Shown one piece after another: positions 35,298 to 44,343 of a stretch of 64,000 nt of DNA. Under the pieces are notes generated by a model. It searched no databases, was not told where the DNA came from, and was given only the letters and a program-made list of their open reading frames with translations. Every line of letters begins with the position of its first letter. The stretch's first letter is position 1. Both the position numbers and the translations under genes were made by a program. The stretch covers positions 501,001 to 565,000 of the forward strand of contig NZ_JBCNLP010000006.1 of NCBI RefSeq assembly GCF_039595395.1, written 5' to 3'. The DNA comes from Novosphingobium sp. Lineage in GTDB: Bacteria; Pseudomonadota; Alphaproteobacteria; Sphingomonadales; Sphingomonadaceae.

Positions 35298-36674
35298 TCA
35301 GTCTTTCCCCGATGCGCGGCGCGTCAGTGTGGTGATCGGCATGTCGCCGTCCAGAGTCAGAATGTGTTCGGCAAGGGCAGCGGCTTCATGCCGCGCATAA
35401 GGCTGGGCGGCCTGCTCGGCGCAGGCGATGAATTTCTTCATCATCGCCGCGCGGGAGATCGGGCGCGAGGGGTGACCTGCGGGCAGGGGCACATCGATGG
35501 AGAGGCTTGTGCCGTCCTCCAGCATGGCCTCAAGGATGCCGCCGAAAGCGGTGGGTACACGGGCGGGATCGTGTTCGGCCTGCATCCTTGCGGCCAATGC
35601 CAGGACATGTGGGTCGGCGCGGGCCTTGTCCTCAAAACTGTGGAGGCCGACCTCGCCATGCACCAGCGCCAGCGCGGCGGTAAAGAAGATGCTGAATTTG
35701 GCATCGATGGCGGTGGCAGGGGCCTGTTTGCGCGGGGCGGGCTCGACCAGCATGCGCTGCACATCGCCCACCACCATGGTCAGGCTGGCGATGCCTTGCC
35801 ATGCGCCGCCCAGTTTTTCACGCAGATCCAGAGCGGCCTCGATATAGGCATGGGTGCCCCGGCAGGCGGGCCAGCGTTTAAAGCTGAGGTTCTCGCCGTG
35901 GTAAAGCGAGCCGAGCCGGTCGAGCAACGCGGCGTCATCCCACAGCCCTCCGGCATAGAGGCGATAGAAGCCGCCCTTGCCCTCCAGCGGTTCCTCGAAA
36001 CCGGTGACACCCGCTTCAGCCAGCAAGGCTGCCGTGACAGCAGCCTGAGCAGGAAAGGCTTCTCGCACAGCGCGGATGGTGGTGGCGTGGCTGTGCTTGA
36101 TCTCGCCGGGTGCGGTGGCCTGACAGAGCGCCAAAGACAGCGCATCGCGCGTGGCCCGCGCGTCCAGCCCGAGCAGCCTTGCGGCCCCTGCGGCGGCGCC
36201 GAAAGCGCCGAGGATCGGCGGCGGATACCAGCCGCTTGTCTCCATCGGTTGCTTGAGGGACAGGGCCATGCGGCAGGTGAGATCGCAGCCAATGGCCATG
36301 GCGGCCAGAAAATCCCGCGCGCAGCTGCCACGCTCCTCGGCCAGCGCCATCAGCGCGGGGACCAGCGCAGCATTGGGATGGCAGGGGGCAGCGTCAAAAG
36401 CATCCTCGAAATCCAGCGCATGGGCCAGCGCGCCATTGGCAAGCGCCGCCGCCGGAGCCGGCACGCTTTCGTTGTGCCCCAGCAGACTGCTGCGACCCGT
36501 GCCGCTGGCCAGTGCCAGCTTGCGGAAGGGCTCGGCCTCGGGGCTGAGGGCGCTGGCCGCCAGCATCACGCCCAGCGCATCAAGCAGCGCCAGCCGCGTT
36601 GCCGCCAGCGTGCTCTCCGGGATGGCGCTGGCGGGAGTCCGGGCGATATGGGCGCAAAGCCGGTCGGTCAGCAT
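35298..36674 (-). CDS. MmgE/PrpD family protein
   Basis: This 458-residue protein has the two-domain MmgE/PrpD fold pattern: LALLDALGVMLAASAL near the N-terminus, NGALAHALDFEDAFDAAPCH about residues 78-97, and the lid-forming FKRWPACRGTHAYIEAALDL. Relatives include 2-methylcitrate dehydratase, cis-aconitate decarboxylase and enzymes acting on substituted tricarboxylates or racemases in catabolic clusters. No other methylcitrate-cycle gene is nearby, so a role specific to this operon's substrate is more likely. It starts 3 bp after the tannase-family stop. Confidence 0.85.
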   Translation of the reverse strand: MLTDRLCAHIARTPASAIPESTLAATRLALLDALGVMLAASALSPEAEPFRKLALASGTGRSSLLGHNESVPAPAAALANGALAHALDFEDAFDAAPCHPNAALVPALMALAEERGSCARDFLAAMAIGCDLTCRMALSLKQPMETSGWYPPPILGAFGAAAGAARLLGLDARATRDALSLALCQATAPGEIKHSHATTIRAVREAFPAQAAVTAALLAEAGVTGFEEPLEGKGGFYRLYAGGLWDDAALLDRLGSLYHGENLSFKRWPACRGTHAYIEAALDLREKLGGAWQGIASLTMVVGDVQRMLVEPAPRKQAPATAIDAKFSIFFTAALALVHGEVGLHSFEDKARADPHVLALAARMQAEHDPARVPTAFGGILEAMLEDGTSLSIDVPLPAGHPSRPISRAAMMKKFIACAEQAAQPYARHEAAALAEHILTLDGDMPITTLTRRASGKD

Positions 36675-36677
36675 GGT

Positions 36678-38219
36678 CTAGCGCGTGGCCAGAAAGGGAT
36701 CGCGGCGGCAAGCGTAGGAGCTGGCCTTGCTGGTATCGCCTTTGCCGTCATACTGCGCGCTTTCCGGGAAAGAGCAGATCAGACGGGTGAACACCGGCTT
36801 GCCTGCAAGCAGCTTGGTGGCGGTGATGGCTTCGGGCGGACGCTTCTGCTCCACCCAGTCGATCACGGACCACAGGATGTCATGCGCGGCATCGCCCGGC
36901 GAATTGGCCTGTTTGGAGCCGCCGAACTGGTCCGCCCCCGGCCCGCCCTGACAGTGATACATGCCCGGCACCATCATAAGCCGCACCGCCTCGGCTAGCT
37001 TTTGCGGCCCGCCCTGCGCGGCAGCGAGCTTGCGGTAGAAGTCGATGGTAGGGCCCGCGATCACGGATGGGTCCTGCCAGCCTTGGTAGATGATCGCCTT
37101 GCCACCGCGCGCGATAAAGGGCGCGATGGCGGTGCTGTCGGCGCGCAGTTGCGGCATGGCGGCGTTGGCTTTGGTCAGATCGCTGGTGCGCTGGAAACTG
37201 GCTTCATCCCAGTTCGGATCGTTGTAAACGCCATCGGCCCACATTTCGCGCAGCAGAGGCGAGGGCGGTCCCGGGCGAGTGCGCACGCCGGGCAGCAGGC
37301 CCTTGTCCATCGGCTTGCCCTTTTCGTCGGGCATGGGGCCGATGATCGCCGTCAGCATGGCCAGCTTGGGCTGGGTGAGGCAGTTGCCGCTCTGGCCCGG
37401 CTTGCACAGCAGGGTGGCGGGTTTGAACGTACAGGTCAGCGGGTTTTCCACCACGCCATCCTTCACGCCATCCTTGCCGTCGCAGGCATCGAAGGTGGCT
37501 TTCTCGTAGGCCGACCAGTCGGCATCGCTGAGCGCGCCTGACGGGTTCCTTTTTTGCAGCAACGAGAAATACATCATCCGCACCGAGATCAGCGGCATAT
37601 AGGGCCCGGGCGCTCCGGCAACGATGCCGTCGTAATCCTGCGGATAAAGTTCCAGTTCCTTCAACCCCTGCCGCCCCCCGCCCGAGCAGCCGAGAAAATA
37701 GGCATGATCGGCGGGGCGGGCGTAAAAGCGCGCCACCAGCGCCTTGGCCGCCAGCGTGGCAAGATGGGTGGCGCGGTGCTCGTAATCCTTGCGCGCCTTG
37801 GGATCGGCCATCCAGCGCGTGTTGGTGAGCTTGTGACCGCTGTCGGTGGTGACGGCGGCGAAGCCTTCGGTCACGCGTTGGCCCAGGTCGGTGTAGTTGA
37901 ACACACCCGCATCGCCGCCCACGCCCGCGCCCAGCAGGCGGTGGTTCCAGGCGCCTGCCATTGGCAGCCAGACTTCGAAGCCGATGTTGCCCTCGATCGT
38001 GCCTTCCACCCGGCAGAGCGGCACCTGCACGGCCAAGGCCTTATAACCGCCCGGCGTGTCGGGCTGGAAGGGATGGCCCGGCGTGGGGGTGATGGCGGTG
38101 ACGCTGCGCACCACCACGCCATTGCCTTGCGCGCCTTGCAGGCTGGAACAGTCCTGCGCCATGGCGGGCGCCGCCCATGCCGCGCCCAGCAGGGGAGCTG
38201 CCAGCCATAAGGCGCGCAT
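36678..38219 (-). CDS. Tannase / feruloyl esterase family hydrolase, secreted
   Basis: This 513-residue protein has a signal peptide (MRALWLAAPLLGAAWAAPAM). The catalytic CSGGG motif in YFLGCSGGGRQGL gives Ser179 next to Cys178, whose disulfide partner is usually the Cys after the catalytic His (here GMYHCQGG). A calcium-binding-like DACDGKDGVKDGVVENP loop is present. The family cleaves esters of aromatic acids (gallate, ferulate, phthalate monoesters). The ATG at 38219 overlaps the receptor stop by ATGA; the longer frame upstream lies inside the receptor gene. An aromatic ester is therefore a plausible substrate of the operon. Confidence 0.9.
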   Translation of the reverse strand: MRALWLAAPLLGAAWAAPAMAQDCSSLQGAQGNGVVVRSVTAITPTPGHPFQPDTPGGYKALAVQVPLCRVEGTIEGNIGFEVWLPMAGAWNHRLLGAGVGGDAGVFNYTDLGQRVTEGFAAVTTDSGHKLTNTRWMADPKARKDYEHRATHLATLAAKALVARFYARPADHAYFLGCSGGGRQGLKELELYPQDYDGIVAGAPGPYMPLISVRMMYFSLLQKRNPSGALSDADWSAYEKATFDACDGKDGVKDGVVENPLTCTFKPATLLCKPGQSGNCLTQPKLAMLTAIIGPMPDEKGKPMDKGLLPGVRTRPGPPSPLLREMWADGVYNDPNWDEASFQRTSDLTKANAAMPQLRADSTAIAPFIARGGKAIIYQGWQDPSVIAGPTIDFYRKLAAAQGGPQKLAEAVRLMMVPGMYHCQGGPGADQFGGSKQANSPGDAAHDILWSVIDWVEQKRPPEAITATKLLAGKPVFTRLICSFPESAQYDGKGDTSKASSYACRRDPFLATR

Positions 38220-40879
38220 CAGAACTTTACTCCGGCGGTCAGCGAGATCACGCGCGGCATCGGATTGGCCGATTGCGCGTCGTAGCCGCGCGTCTGGTCG
38301 ACGAAGGGCGGGTTCTGGTTGAACAGATTGCGCGCATCGATCGAGAGGTTGAAACGCTCGGTCACATCCACCCCGACATAGGCATCGACCGAGTTGTAGG
38401 AGGCGACGGTCTGATAGGGAATGACGCCGGTGTTGCTGTAGCCGCCCAGATGGTTGAGCGTGAGGCGGGTGCGCAGCTTGTGCCATGTCGCGCCGATGTC
38501 GGCCTGCATGCGGAACTGCTGCGGGAAGTTGATGGTGTTGATCACGCTGGTGAAGGCCGAACCCGGCACCGCCTGGAAATTATAGCGCGTGTAATAGGTG
38601 CCCTGCACCCCGCCATCCAGCTTCACATCGCCGAAGGTATGGCCGTAATTCACCCCGAAATCGAAGCCGCTGACCAGCGAGCGACCCAGATTCTGCCGCC
38701 GCCCATCGACGATAAAGGCCACCGCCGAGGTGTTGATCGCATTGTTGAGCGGCAGGCCAGAATTGACCAGCGCGCTGACCTGCGCGGCGCTGGGGTTGAA
38801 GGTGACGAAGGAGGCATAGAGCGGATTGGTCAGAATGCCCGAGGTGCCGCGCAGCGCCTGGATCTGGTTGCGATAGTCGATGTCGAAATAGGTGAGGGTG
38901 GCGACCAGACCCTGCACCGCATGGGGTGCGAACTCTACCCCCGCCGACCAGGTGCGCGCGGTTTCGGGCTTCAACTGCGGGTTGCCGCCCGCGATGCCGA
39001 TGCCGGTCAGATTGCCGCTGGGGCCGGGCAGCGTGTCGTAATAGAGGCCCGCGCCGCCCGCCACCTGCGACACCTCGGTAAAGGTCGGGGCGCGGAAGGA
39101 GGTGCCGTAGGAGCCGCGCACCGTCACGCCCGACACCGGCTTCCAAGTGAGGCCCACCTTGGGGTTGGTGGTGCTGCCGAAGTCGCTGTAATGTTCATAG
39201 CGGCCCGCCAGTGACAGAGTGAGCTGCTGGAAGGCGGGAATGGCATTCTCGCCGCTGAAAATCGGCACATAGAGTTCGCCGAACAGCGCCTTCACATTGC
39301 GCGACCCTGCGTCGGCCGTGTGAACCTGTGCCGCCGAATTGCCGCTGACCAGATCGGTGAAGGTATATTCCTTGCGATATTCGCCGCCCACCGCCACGCG
39401 CAGCTTGCCGCCGGGCAGATGCAGCAGCGATCCGCTGAATTGCAGGTTCGCGACATCAAGCTTGGTCGCGCCGATGATCTGGAAGTAATTGTCGTGGATC
39501 TTGGCCAAGGTCGCCGGATTGTTGGCTCCGCCAAACACATTGAGCGCGGTGGCCGGATTGGTATCGGCCAGAGCGGCGGCCAGCGCGGCGGCATTCACAC
39601 CCAGTCGCCTGTCGGATACGTCCTTGCTCTCGCCATGGCCGTAATAGACGGTGCCGGTCCAGTCCGAGGCGAATTTCAGCTCCGCGCCCGCCGTCGCATT
39701 CCACGAATAGGCGTGATAGGGCGAGATATCCGAACCGAGTTCAGGCACCAGCGAATAGGTCACCGTTTCCGACCGCAGCCCCGCCACCGGCGAGACGAAG
39801 AAGGGATTGGTGTTGGGCACGGTGGCGGTGAAGGTGTCGGTGTTGCCCCAGATCTGGCCGTCGCGATAGGAATAATAGCCGTCACCGAACAGGCGCAGAT
39901 TGTCTGTCAGGTTCTGGCTGAAATTGGCCACCGCGCTGAAGCGTTGCTGCGAGGGGATGACGGCATCGCGGTTGTTGTAGAAGCATTTGTTGCTGGTGCC
40001 CGCCTGCAGCGAACCGACATTGGCGCTCGTCACCCCGCCCGCCGGAATGGCATAGGTGTTGCCGCCCGCCGTGATCGTGCCGGGGTTGCAGGTGTTGACG
40101 CGCAGGTCTCGCCCGCCGCGATAACGGTTGTCATCCTGATACCATGACAGGTCGCGGGCAAAGAGCGGGGAGTTACGGGTGTATTCCCCCGCGATGGTGA
40201 AATAGCCGCTGTCCCATTTCTGCCCATGGATGGCCGAGAAGAGCTGCTCATTATAGCTGCCATCGTCGGTAAAACCGCTGCGCGCCTTGAATTCGGTGCC
40301 ACTGAAATTCTTGCGCAGGATGAAGTTCACCACCCCCGCAATGGCGTCTGAGCCATAGATGGCCGAAGCGCCATCGGCCACCACCTCCACGCGGCTGAGC
40401 ATGATCGAGGGGATCACCGAAGGGTCTGTGAACTGGCCCTGCGTGCCCATGGGGGGCAGGCGCTTGCCGTCATAGAGCACCAGCGTGGCATTGGTGCCGA
40501 TACCGCGCAGGTTGATCCCCGCACCACGCGTCGCATTGGCGGCGCCGTTCTGCGCGGTGCCGCCATTGCGGTTCTGCCCCAGCCCGACGACCTGAGGCAC
40601 GCGGCGCAGCAGATCGTTGGCCGAGGTAACGGGTTCTTGCGCGATCTTGGTCTGATCGAGCGCGATCACCGAGGACCCCACGGCGGCCACGCCCTTGATG
40701 CGGCTGCCGGTGACAATGATTTCGGCGTCGCTCTTGGTGGTGGGGGCCTGATCGGCGGCAGGGGCCGATGCGAGTGCTGGGGCGGTCTGCGCGGCGACCG
40801 GCGTGGCCAGTGCGATGGCCAGCGCGCCAATCGCAATGCCGGGGGCTTTGCGCAGGACGGATGTTTCTGCGAAAATCAT
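38219..40879 (-). CDS. TonB-dependent outer-membrane receptor
   Basis: This receptor of about 886 residues has a signal peptide ending near VAAQTAPA and a TonB box-like stretch (DAEIIVTGSRI). The plug has NLRGIGTNATLVLYDGKRLP and VEVVADGASAIYGSDAIAGV, and the beta-barrel ends in a terminal Phe (SLTAGVKF). The ATG at 40879 follows AGGAG by 6 nt. It should import the ester substrate, or a breakdown product, of the neighbouring tannase-family enzyme. It sits in the middle of the LacI-linked operon. Confidence 0.93.
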   Translation of the reverse strand: MIFAETSVLRKAPGIAIGALAIALATPVAAQTAPALASAPAADQAPTTKSDAEIIVTGSRIKGVAAVGSSVIALDQTKIAQEPVTSANDLLRRVPQVVGLGQNRNGGTAQNGAANATRGAGINLRGIGTNATLVLYDGKRLPPMGTQGQFTDPSVIPSIMLSRVEVVADGASAIYGSDAIAGVVNFILRKNFSGTEFKARSGFTDDGSYNEQLFSAIHGQKWDSGYFTIAGEYTRNSPLFARDLSWYQDDNRYRGGRDLRVNTCNPGTITAGGNTYAIPAGGVTSANVGSLQAGTSNKCFYNNRDAVIPSQQRFSAVANFSQNLTDNLRLFGDGYYSYRDGQIWGNTDTFTATVPNTNPFFVSPVAGLRSETVTYSLVPELGSDISPYHAYSWNATAGAELKFASDWTGTVYYGHGESKDVSDRRLGVNAAALAAALADTNPATALNVFGGANNPATLAKIHDNYFQIIGATKLDVANLQFSGSLLHLPGGKLRVAVGGEYRKEYTFTDLVSGNSAAQVHTADAGSRNVKALFGELYVPIFSGENAIPAFQQLTLSLAGRYEHYSDFGSTTNPKVGLTWKPVSGVTVRGSYGTSFRAPTFTEVSQVAGGAGLYYDTLPGPSGNLTGIGIAGGNPQLKPETARTWSAGVEFAPHAVQGLVATLTYFDIDYRNQIQALRGTSGILTNPLYASFVTFNPSAAQVSALVNSGLPLNNAINTSAVAFIVDGRRQNLGRSLVSGFDFGVNYGHTFGDVKLDGGVQGTYYTRYNFQAVPGSAFTSVINTINFPQQFRMQADIGATWHKLRTRLTLNHLGGYSNTGVIPYQTVASYNSVDAYVGVDVTERFNLSIDARNLFNQNPPFVDQTRGYDAQSANPMPRVISLTAGVKF

Positions 40880-40944
40880 GGAAATCTCCTCTCTGAACAT
40901 GCGCCGCCTTCGTTTGGGCGGGTCACGGGAATGGTGGGATCAGA

Positions 40945-41973
40945 TCATGGGGCTTCAGCCCTGGCGGTCTGACGCGTGACGCCCAGCCGGGGCGCCACGG
41001 AAAGCAGGATGATGGCACCGATCAGGATCAGAGCGCCGACCAGATCGGGCGTTCCCGGCCAGGGCAGGCCCCAGCCCAGCGCCAGCAGCAGCGATCCCGC
41101 CACACCGGCGACCAGGCTGGAGGCCCGCTCCATCGGCACGCAATAGGCGTTCTCGCGCGCGTCGAGCAGGATCACGGCAGAGAAGATCGAGACGATGGTG
41201 AGGGTCAGCGCGATGGCGGCCAGCCACCAGATCACGCTGTCGCTCCACACCTGCACGAAGCCGATGCCCAGTTGCCCGGCCTGCCCGCCGATGCCGCTGG
41301 CCGAGAGCAGCGCCAGCGCCAGCACCGCCAGCGGGAGCGCGACCAGCTTTTCCTCGACGAAGTAGCGGCGCACCGAAGCGGCCTCGCCCGATTTGGCGAC
41401 GCGCGTCATCACGGCCAGGCGGATGAAATAGCCCAGAGTGTAAAGCACGACATCGAGGATCGCGAGCGGCGGCAAAGCCAGCCCGCCATGGGCGCGCAGG
41501 GTGATAAACAGCGCAAAAGCCACCATCACCAGCGCGGCCCAGCTCCACCAGCGCACGCGGCGGCCAAACATCAGATCGACCAGCGGCGCGATGATCAGAA
41601 TGTCGCCGCGCATCAGCAGCTGGATAAAGGGAATGCTCACCCCCTTGAAGGTGAAGGACAGCGGCACGGTGAAGAGCACCAGCGCGGTGCCCACGCCCGA
41701 CAGCATGGTGTAGCGCGTCGGCACCGGCAGGCGCAGGCTGCCCAGTTGCACGCCATGCGCCTCGCGATGCCAGCCCGAGAGCCAGATGAAGGCCCAGGTC
41801 ATCACCATATTGAGGATCAGCGAGGCGGGCAGGGTTTCCAGCCCGGTGAGAGGGCGCCCGAGCGCCGCGCTGGGCAGGGTCGTCACCAGCTTGGTAAGAA
41901 TGATGTTGGGCAGATAGGAGAGAAAATAGAGGAAGACGATGCCTTCCAGCGAGATGTTCAGCCGCGCTTTCAT
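40945..41973 (-). CDS. Ten-helix membrane protein of unknown function
   Basis: This 342-residue, very hydrophobic protein has about 10 transmembrane segments, starting MKARLNISLEGIVFLYFLSY. The helix arrangement with a repeat-like two-half organisation recalls EamA/DMT transporters, but I see no firm signature. Its ATG overlaps the CapA-like stop by ATGA, so the two are translationally coupled and may act together. The receptor gene follows after 65 bp. A transporter for the operon's substrate across the inner membrane is a reasonable guess. Confidence 0.75.
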   Translation of the reverse strand: MKARLNISLEGIVFLYFLSYLPNIILTKLVTTLPSAALGRPLTGLETLPASLILNMVMTWAFIWLSGWHREAHGVQLGSLRLPVPTRYTMLSGVGTALVLFTVPLSFTFKGVSIPFIQLLMRGDILIIAPLVDLMFGRRVRWWSWAALVMVAFALFITLRAHGGLALPPLAILDVVLYTLGYFIRLAVMTRVAKSGEAASVRRYFVEEKLVALPLAVLALALLSASGIGGQAGQLGIGFVQVWSDSVIWWLAAIALTLTIVSIFSAVILLDARENAYCVPMERASSLVAGVAGSLLLALGWGLPWPGTPDLVGALILIGAIILLSVAPRLGVTRQTARAEAP

Positions 41974-43091
41974 GCCACGATCTCCACCATATGCTCGCCC
42001 TGCCGGTAGCGGGCGCTCAAGCCTGCTTCCTGCGTGACGGCGGTGAGATAATCCACCACTTGCGTGTGGCGCGGATCGCCCGGTGCGACAAGGCGCGGCA
42101 CGGCATCGCGGTCGATGTAGAGCGGCAGGAAGCCGCTGCGCTGGATACGGCCTTCGGCGATCTCGAAACGGGCGATGATCGACAGGCGCGAGGCTTCGGG
42201 GAAATTGTAGAGGCCCTCGAAATCGGGCTCCCATGTTTCGGCCAGCACGCGGATCTCGTTCCAGCTTTTGGAGGCGGCATGGGCGGCGTCCATCTTCAGA
42301 TCGGTGGCGAAGTTGCACAGCGAGTGGAAGACCGGCTTGCCATCGATGATGTCGCAGCCTTTCAGGATATGCGGGTGGCCGCCAAGAATGGCATCGGCCC
42401 CGGCGGCAATGGCAGCGCGGGCGACATCATGGGCGTAATCGGGGATGGTCGCCCGCACGAAATGGATGCCCCAGTGCAGCGAGACGAAGACGACATCGGC
42501 CTGCGCCTTGGCGGCGCGAATGTCGGCCTCCAGCGCGGCCAGATCCTCGCGATGGGGGTAGGAATGGGTGCGCGGCGGCGTGCCGGGCTGATCGTGCTCG
42601 ATCTGCTCATAGATGGTGAAGGCGCGCATCGGAGCGCAGCCGGGGCGGCGCTCATCCGCCCAATAGGCCATGGGCAGGATGCTGGAATAGGCAAGGAAGG
42701 CGACCGTCGTGCCATCGGGCAGGGTGTAATGCACCGGGGCGCGGGCCTGAGCGATGTTGGCGCCCGCGCCCACCACCTGCATGCCGTTGTTTTCGATATG
42801 CGTTCTGGTTTCGAAAAAGGCGTCATTGCCCCAGTCGAGCACATGGTTGCCCGCCATGGAAATCAGGTCGAACCCGGCCCGGCCCAGCGCGGCGGCGCCA
42901 TCGGGGCGGGCCAGCACGGCATGGCGGGCTTGCGGCGCGCGCACGCCTTTCTCGGCAAAGCTGGTTTCCAGCTGGCCGAAGGTGATGTCGGCGGCGGTCA
43001 GCACATCGCGGGTGGCGGTGAAGCTTTCGTCGTAATCGGCGCGGTCCATCGCCAGATCGCCGACGGCCAGAACGATGCCGGGCTTGCTCAT
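41970..43091 (-). CDS. CapA family (PgsA-like) metallophosphoesterase-fold protein
   Basis: This 373-residue protein has the CapA/calcineurin-like pattern: LAVGDLAMDR at the N-terminus, ISMAGNHVLDWGNDA near residue 80 and VSLHWGIHF, then GADAILGGHPHILKG near 240. No signal peptide is visible, so it is probably cytosolic, unlike CapA of poly-glutamate synthesis. The family includes enzymes of unknown hydrolase activity in catabolic operons. It is coupled by ATGA overlaps to the P450 before it and the membrane protein after it. Confidence 0.87.
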   Translation of the reverse strand: MSKPGIVLAVGDLAMDRADYDESFTATRDVLTAADITFGQLETSFAEKGVRAPQARHAVLARPDGAAALGRAGFDLISMAGNHVLDWGNDAFFETRTHIENNGMQVVGAGANIAQARAPVHYTLPDGTTVAFLAYSSILPMAYWADERRPGCAPMRAFTIYEQIEHDQPGTPPRTHSYPHREDLAALEADIRAAKAQADVVFVSLHWGIHFVRATIPDYAHDVARAAIAAGADAILGGHPHILKGCDIIDGKPVFHSLCNFATDLKMDAAHAASKSWNEIRVLAETWEPDFEGLYNFPEASRLSIIARFEIAEGRIQRSGFLPLYIDRDAVPRLVAPGDPRHTQVVDYLTAVTQEAGLSARYRQGEHMVEIVA

Positions 43092-44266
43092 GCGTCACCT
43101 GTGAAATGGATGGGCACGCTCAGCGCGCCGATTTCGGGGAAGCGGGTGGGTTTGGGCTCGCCATCCAGCGTGAAGGCGGTGGCGGCGGCCAGCAATTCCT
43201 CGATGGCGATGCGCAGCTCCAGCCGGGCGAGCCCCGCGCCCACGCAATTGTGTGGCCCGCGCCCGAAAGCCAGCGAATCCTTCATATTGGGCCGGTCGAT
43301 CCGGAAGCTGTCGGGATCGTCGAACACATCGGCATCGCGGTTGGCCGAGGCATAGACCAGCGTGATCGGCTCGCCCTGCGGGATGGTGCGGTCGCGGATC
43401 GTCACCGGACAGGTGGCGGTGCGCGCAAAACCGCGATAGGGCGCATAGAGCCGCAGAAATTCCTCGATGGCGGCGGGCATCAGCTCGGGCTGGGCGCGCA
43501 GTTGCGTTTGCAGATCGGGATGGCGCGCCAGATGCACCGCAATCGAGCCGATGACCACGCTGGGCGCGATCAGCCCGACGACCAGCACCTGGCGGATGGT
43601 GCCGACGATCATCTCCTCGGGCAGCGGCTCGCCATCGACGCGCACCGCGAGCAGGGCGCTGGTGGCATCCTCATCGACCGGCAGCGGGGCGATGCGGCGC
43701 TGCGCCACCACGGCGCGCGCCATATCGTAGAGCAGCAGGCTGGTTTCCTTGGTCGTCTCCATATCCGCCGATTGTACGGCGACATTGTAGCGCTTGCCCG
43801 CATCGGTGAGGGCGACGATGGCCTCCTCATCCAGATTCATCCAATGGGCAAAGACCGACACTGGCATGGGCGCGCCATAATCGGCGCAGACATCGCCGCC
43901 GCCGCGCGCCACCATCGGCGCGAGCAACGCCTTGCAGATGCCGCGCACCACGGGTTCGAGCCGGGCGATGCGCTTTTCGGTGAAGAGCGGCGCCAGCGCG
44001 CGGCGATAGGGCGTATGTTCGGGCGGATCGAGATGGAGTGGGGGGCGCCGACCGGTGAAGGCCACCTTGGGCACCACATTCTGCTGCGAGGTGATGAAGG
44101 TCTGCCAGTCGGCGGCGGCCCTGGCCACATCGTCATGCTTCATCAGCGCCCAGAAGCCGCCCCAGGCATCGCTGTGGGCGACGGGGCACTGGGCGCGCAG
44201 GCGTTGGTAATCGCCATGCGCGCTGTCGAAGGTTTCCGGCTGGAGGGGGTCGAAATCATGAGCCAT
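43088..44266 (-). CDS. Cytochrome P450 with atypical I helix
   Basis: This 392-residue soluble bacterial P450 has the heme loop FGRGPHNCVGAG with Cys341 and the K-helix ExxR at Glu269/Arg272 in EEFLRLYAP. The I-helix position that normally reads AGxxT with an acid and a threonine reads GLIAPSVV (about 231-238). The oxygen-activating acid-alcohol pair is therefore missing or replaced by Ser236. No ferredoxin or reductase gene is adjacent. I chose the ATG at 44266 (MAHDFDPLQ). It heads the seven-gene operon, and the LacI-type operator lies 18 bp upstream. Confidence 0.9.
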   Translation of the reverse strand: MAHDFDPLQPETFDSAHGDYQRLRAQCPVAHSDAWGGFWALMKHDDVARAAADWQTFITSQQNVVPKVAFTGRRPPLHLDPPEHTPYRRALAPLFTEKRIARLEPVVRGICKALLAPMVARGGGDVCADYGAPMPVSVFAHWMNLDEEAIVALTDAGKRYNVAVQSADMETTKETSLLLYDMARAVVAQRRIAPLPVDEDATSALLAVRVDGEPLPEEMIVGTIRQVLVVGLIAPSVVIGSIAVHLARHPDLQTQLRAQPELMPAAIEEFLRLYAPYRGFARTATCPVTIRDRTIPQGEPITLVYASANRDADVFDDPDSFRIDRPNMKDSLAFGRGPHNCVGAGLARLELRIAIEELLAAATAFTLDGEPKPTRFPEIGALSVPIHFTGDA

Positions 44267-44283
44267 GAATCGGGGTGTAAGTG

Positions 44284-44313
44284 TGAATGAAAGCGCTTGC
44301 AATACTCTTTGCA
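44284..44313. promoter_or_regulatory. Putative LacI operator 1 (P450 / lacI divergent promoter)
   Basis: The 30-bp element matches 45357-45386 at all positions outside a 6-bp spacer except one. It includes TGAAAGCGCTTGCA (44288-44301 region) with the palindromic AAGCGCTT core typical of LacI/GalR sites, then TTTGCA. It lies between the divergent P450 and lacI starts. Confidence 0.7.
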
Positions 44314-44343
44314 AAATTTTGACAGATCGCTAACCCATGTTGC

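Noticed and set aside
35298..36674. MmgE/PrpD gene as 2-methylcitrate dehydratase of propionate metabolism
   Set aside because: No prpB, prpC or acnD-like gene is near, and it lies in an ester-degradation operon.
42017..44290. Long open frames opposite the CapA and P450 genes
   Set aside because: They are antisense shadows produced by high GC at third positions and have no domain.
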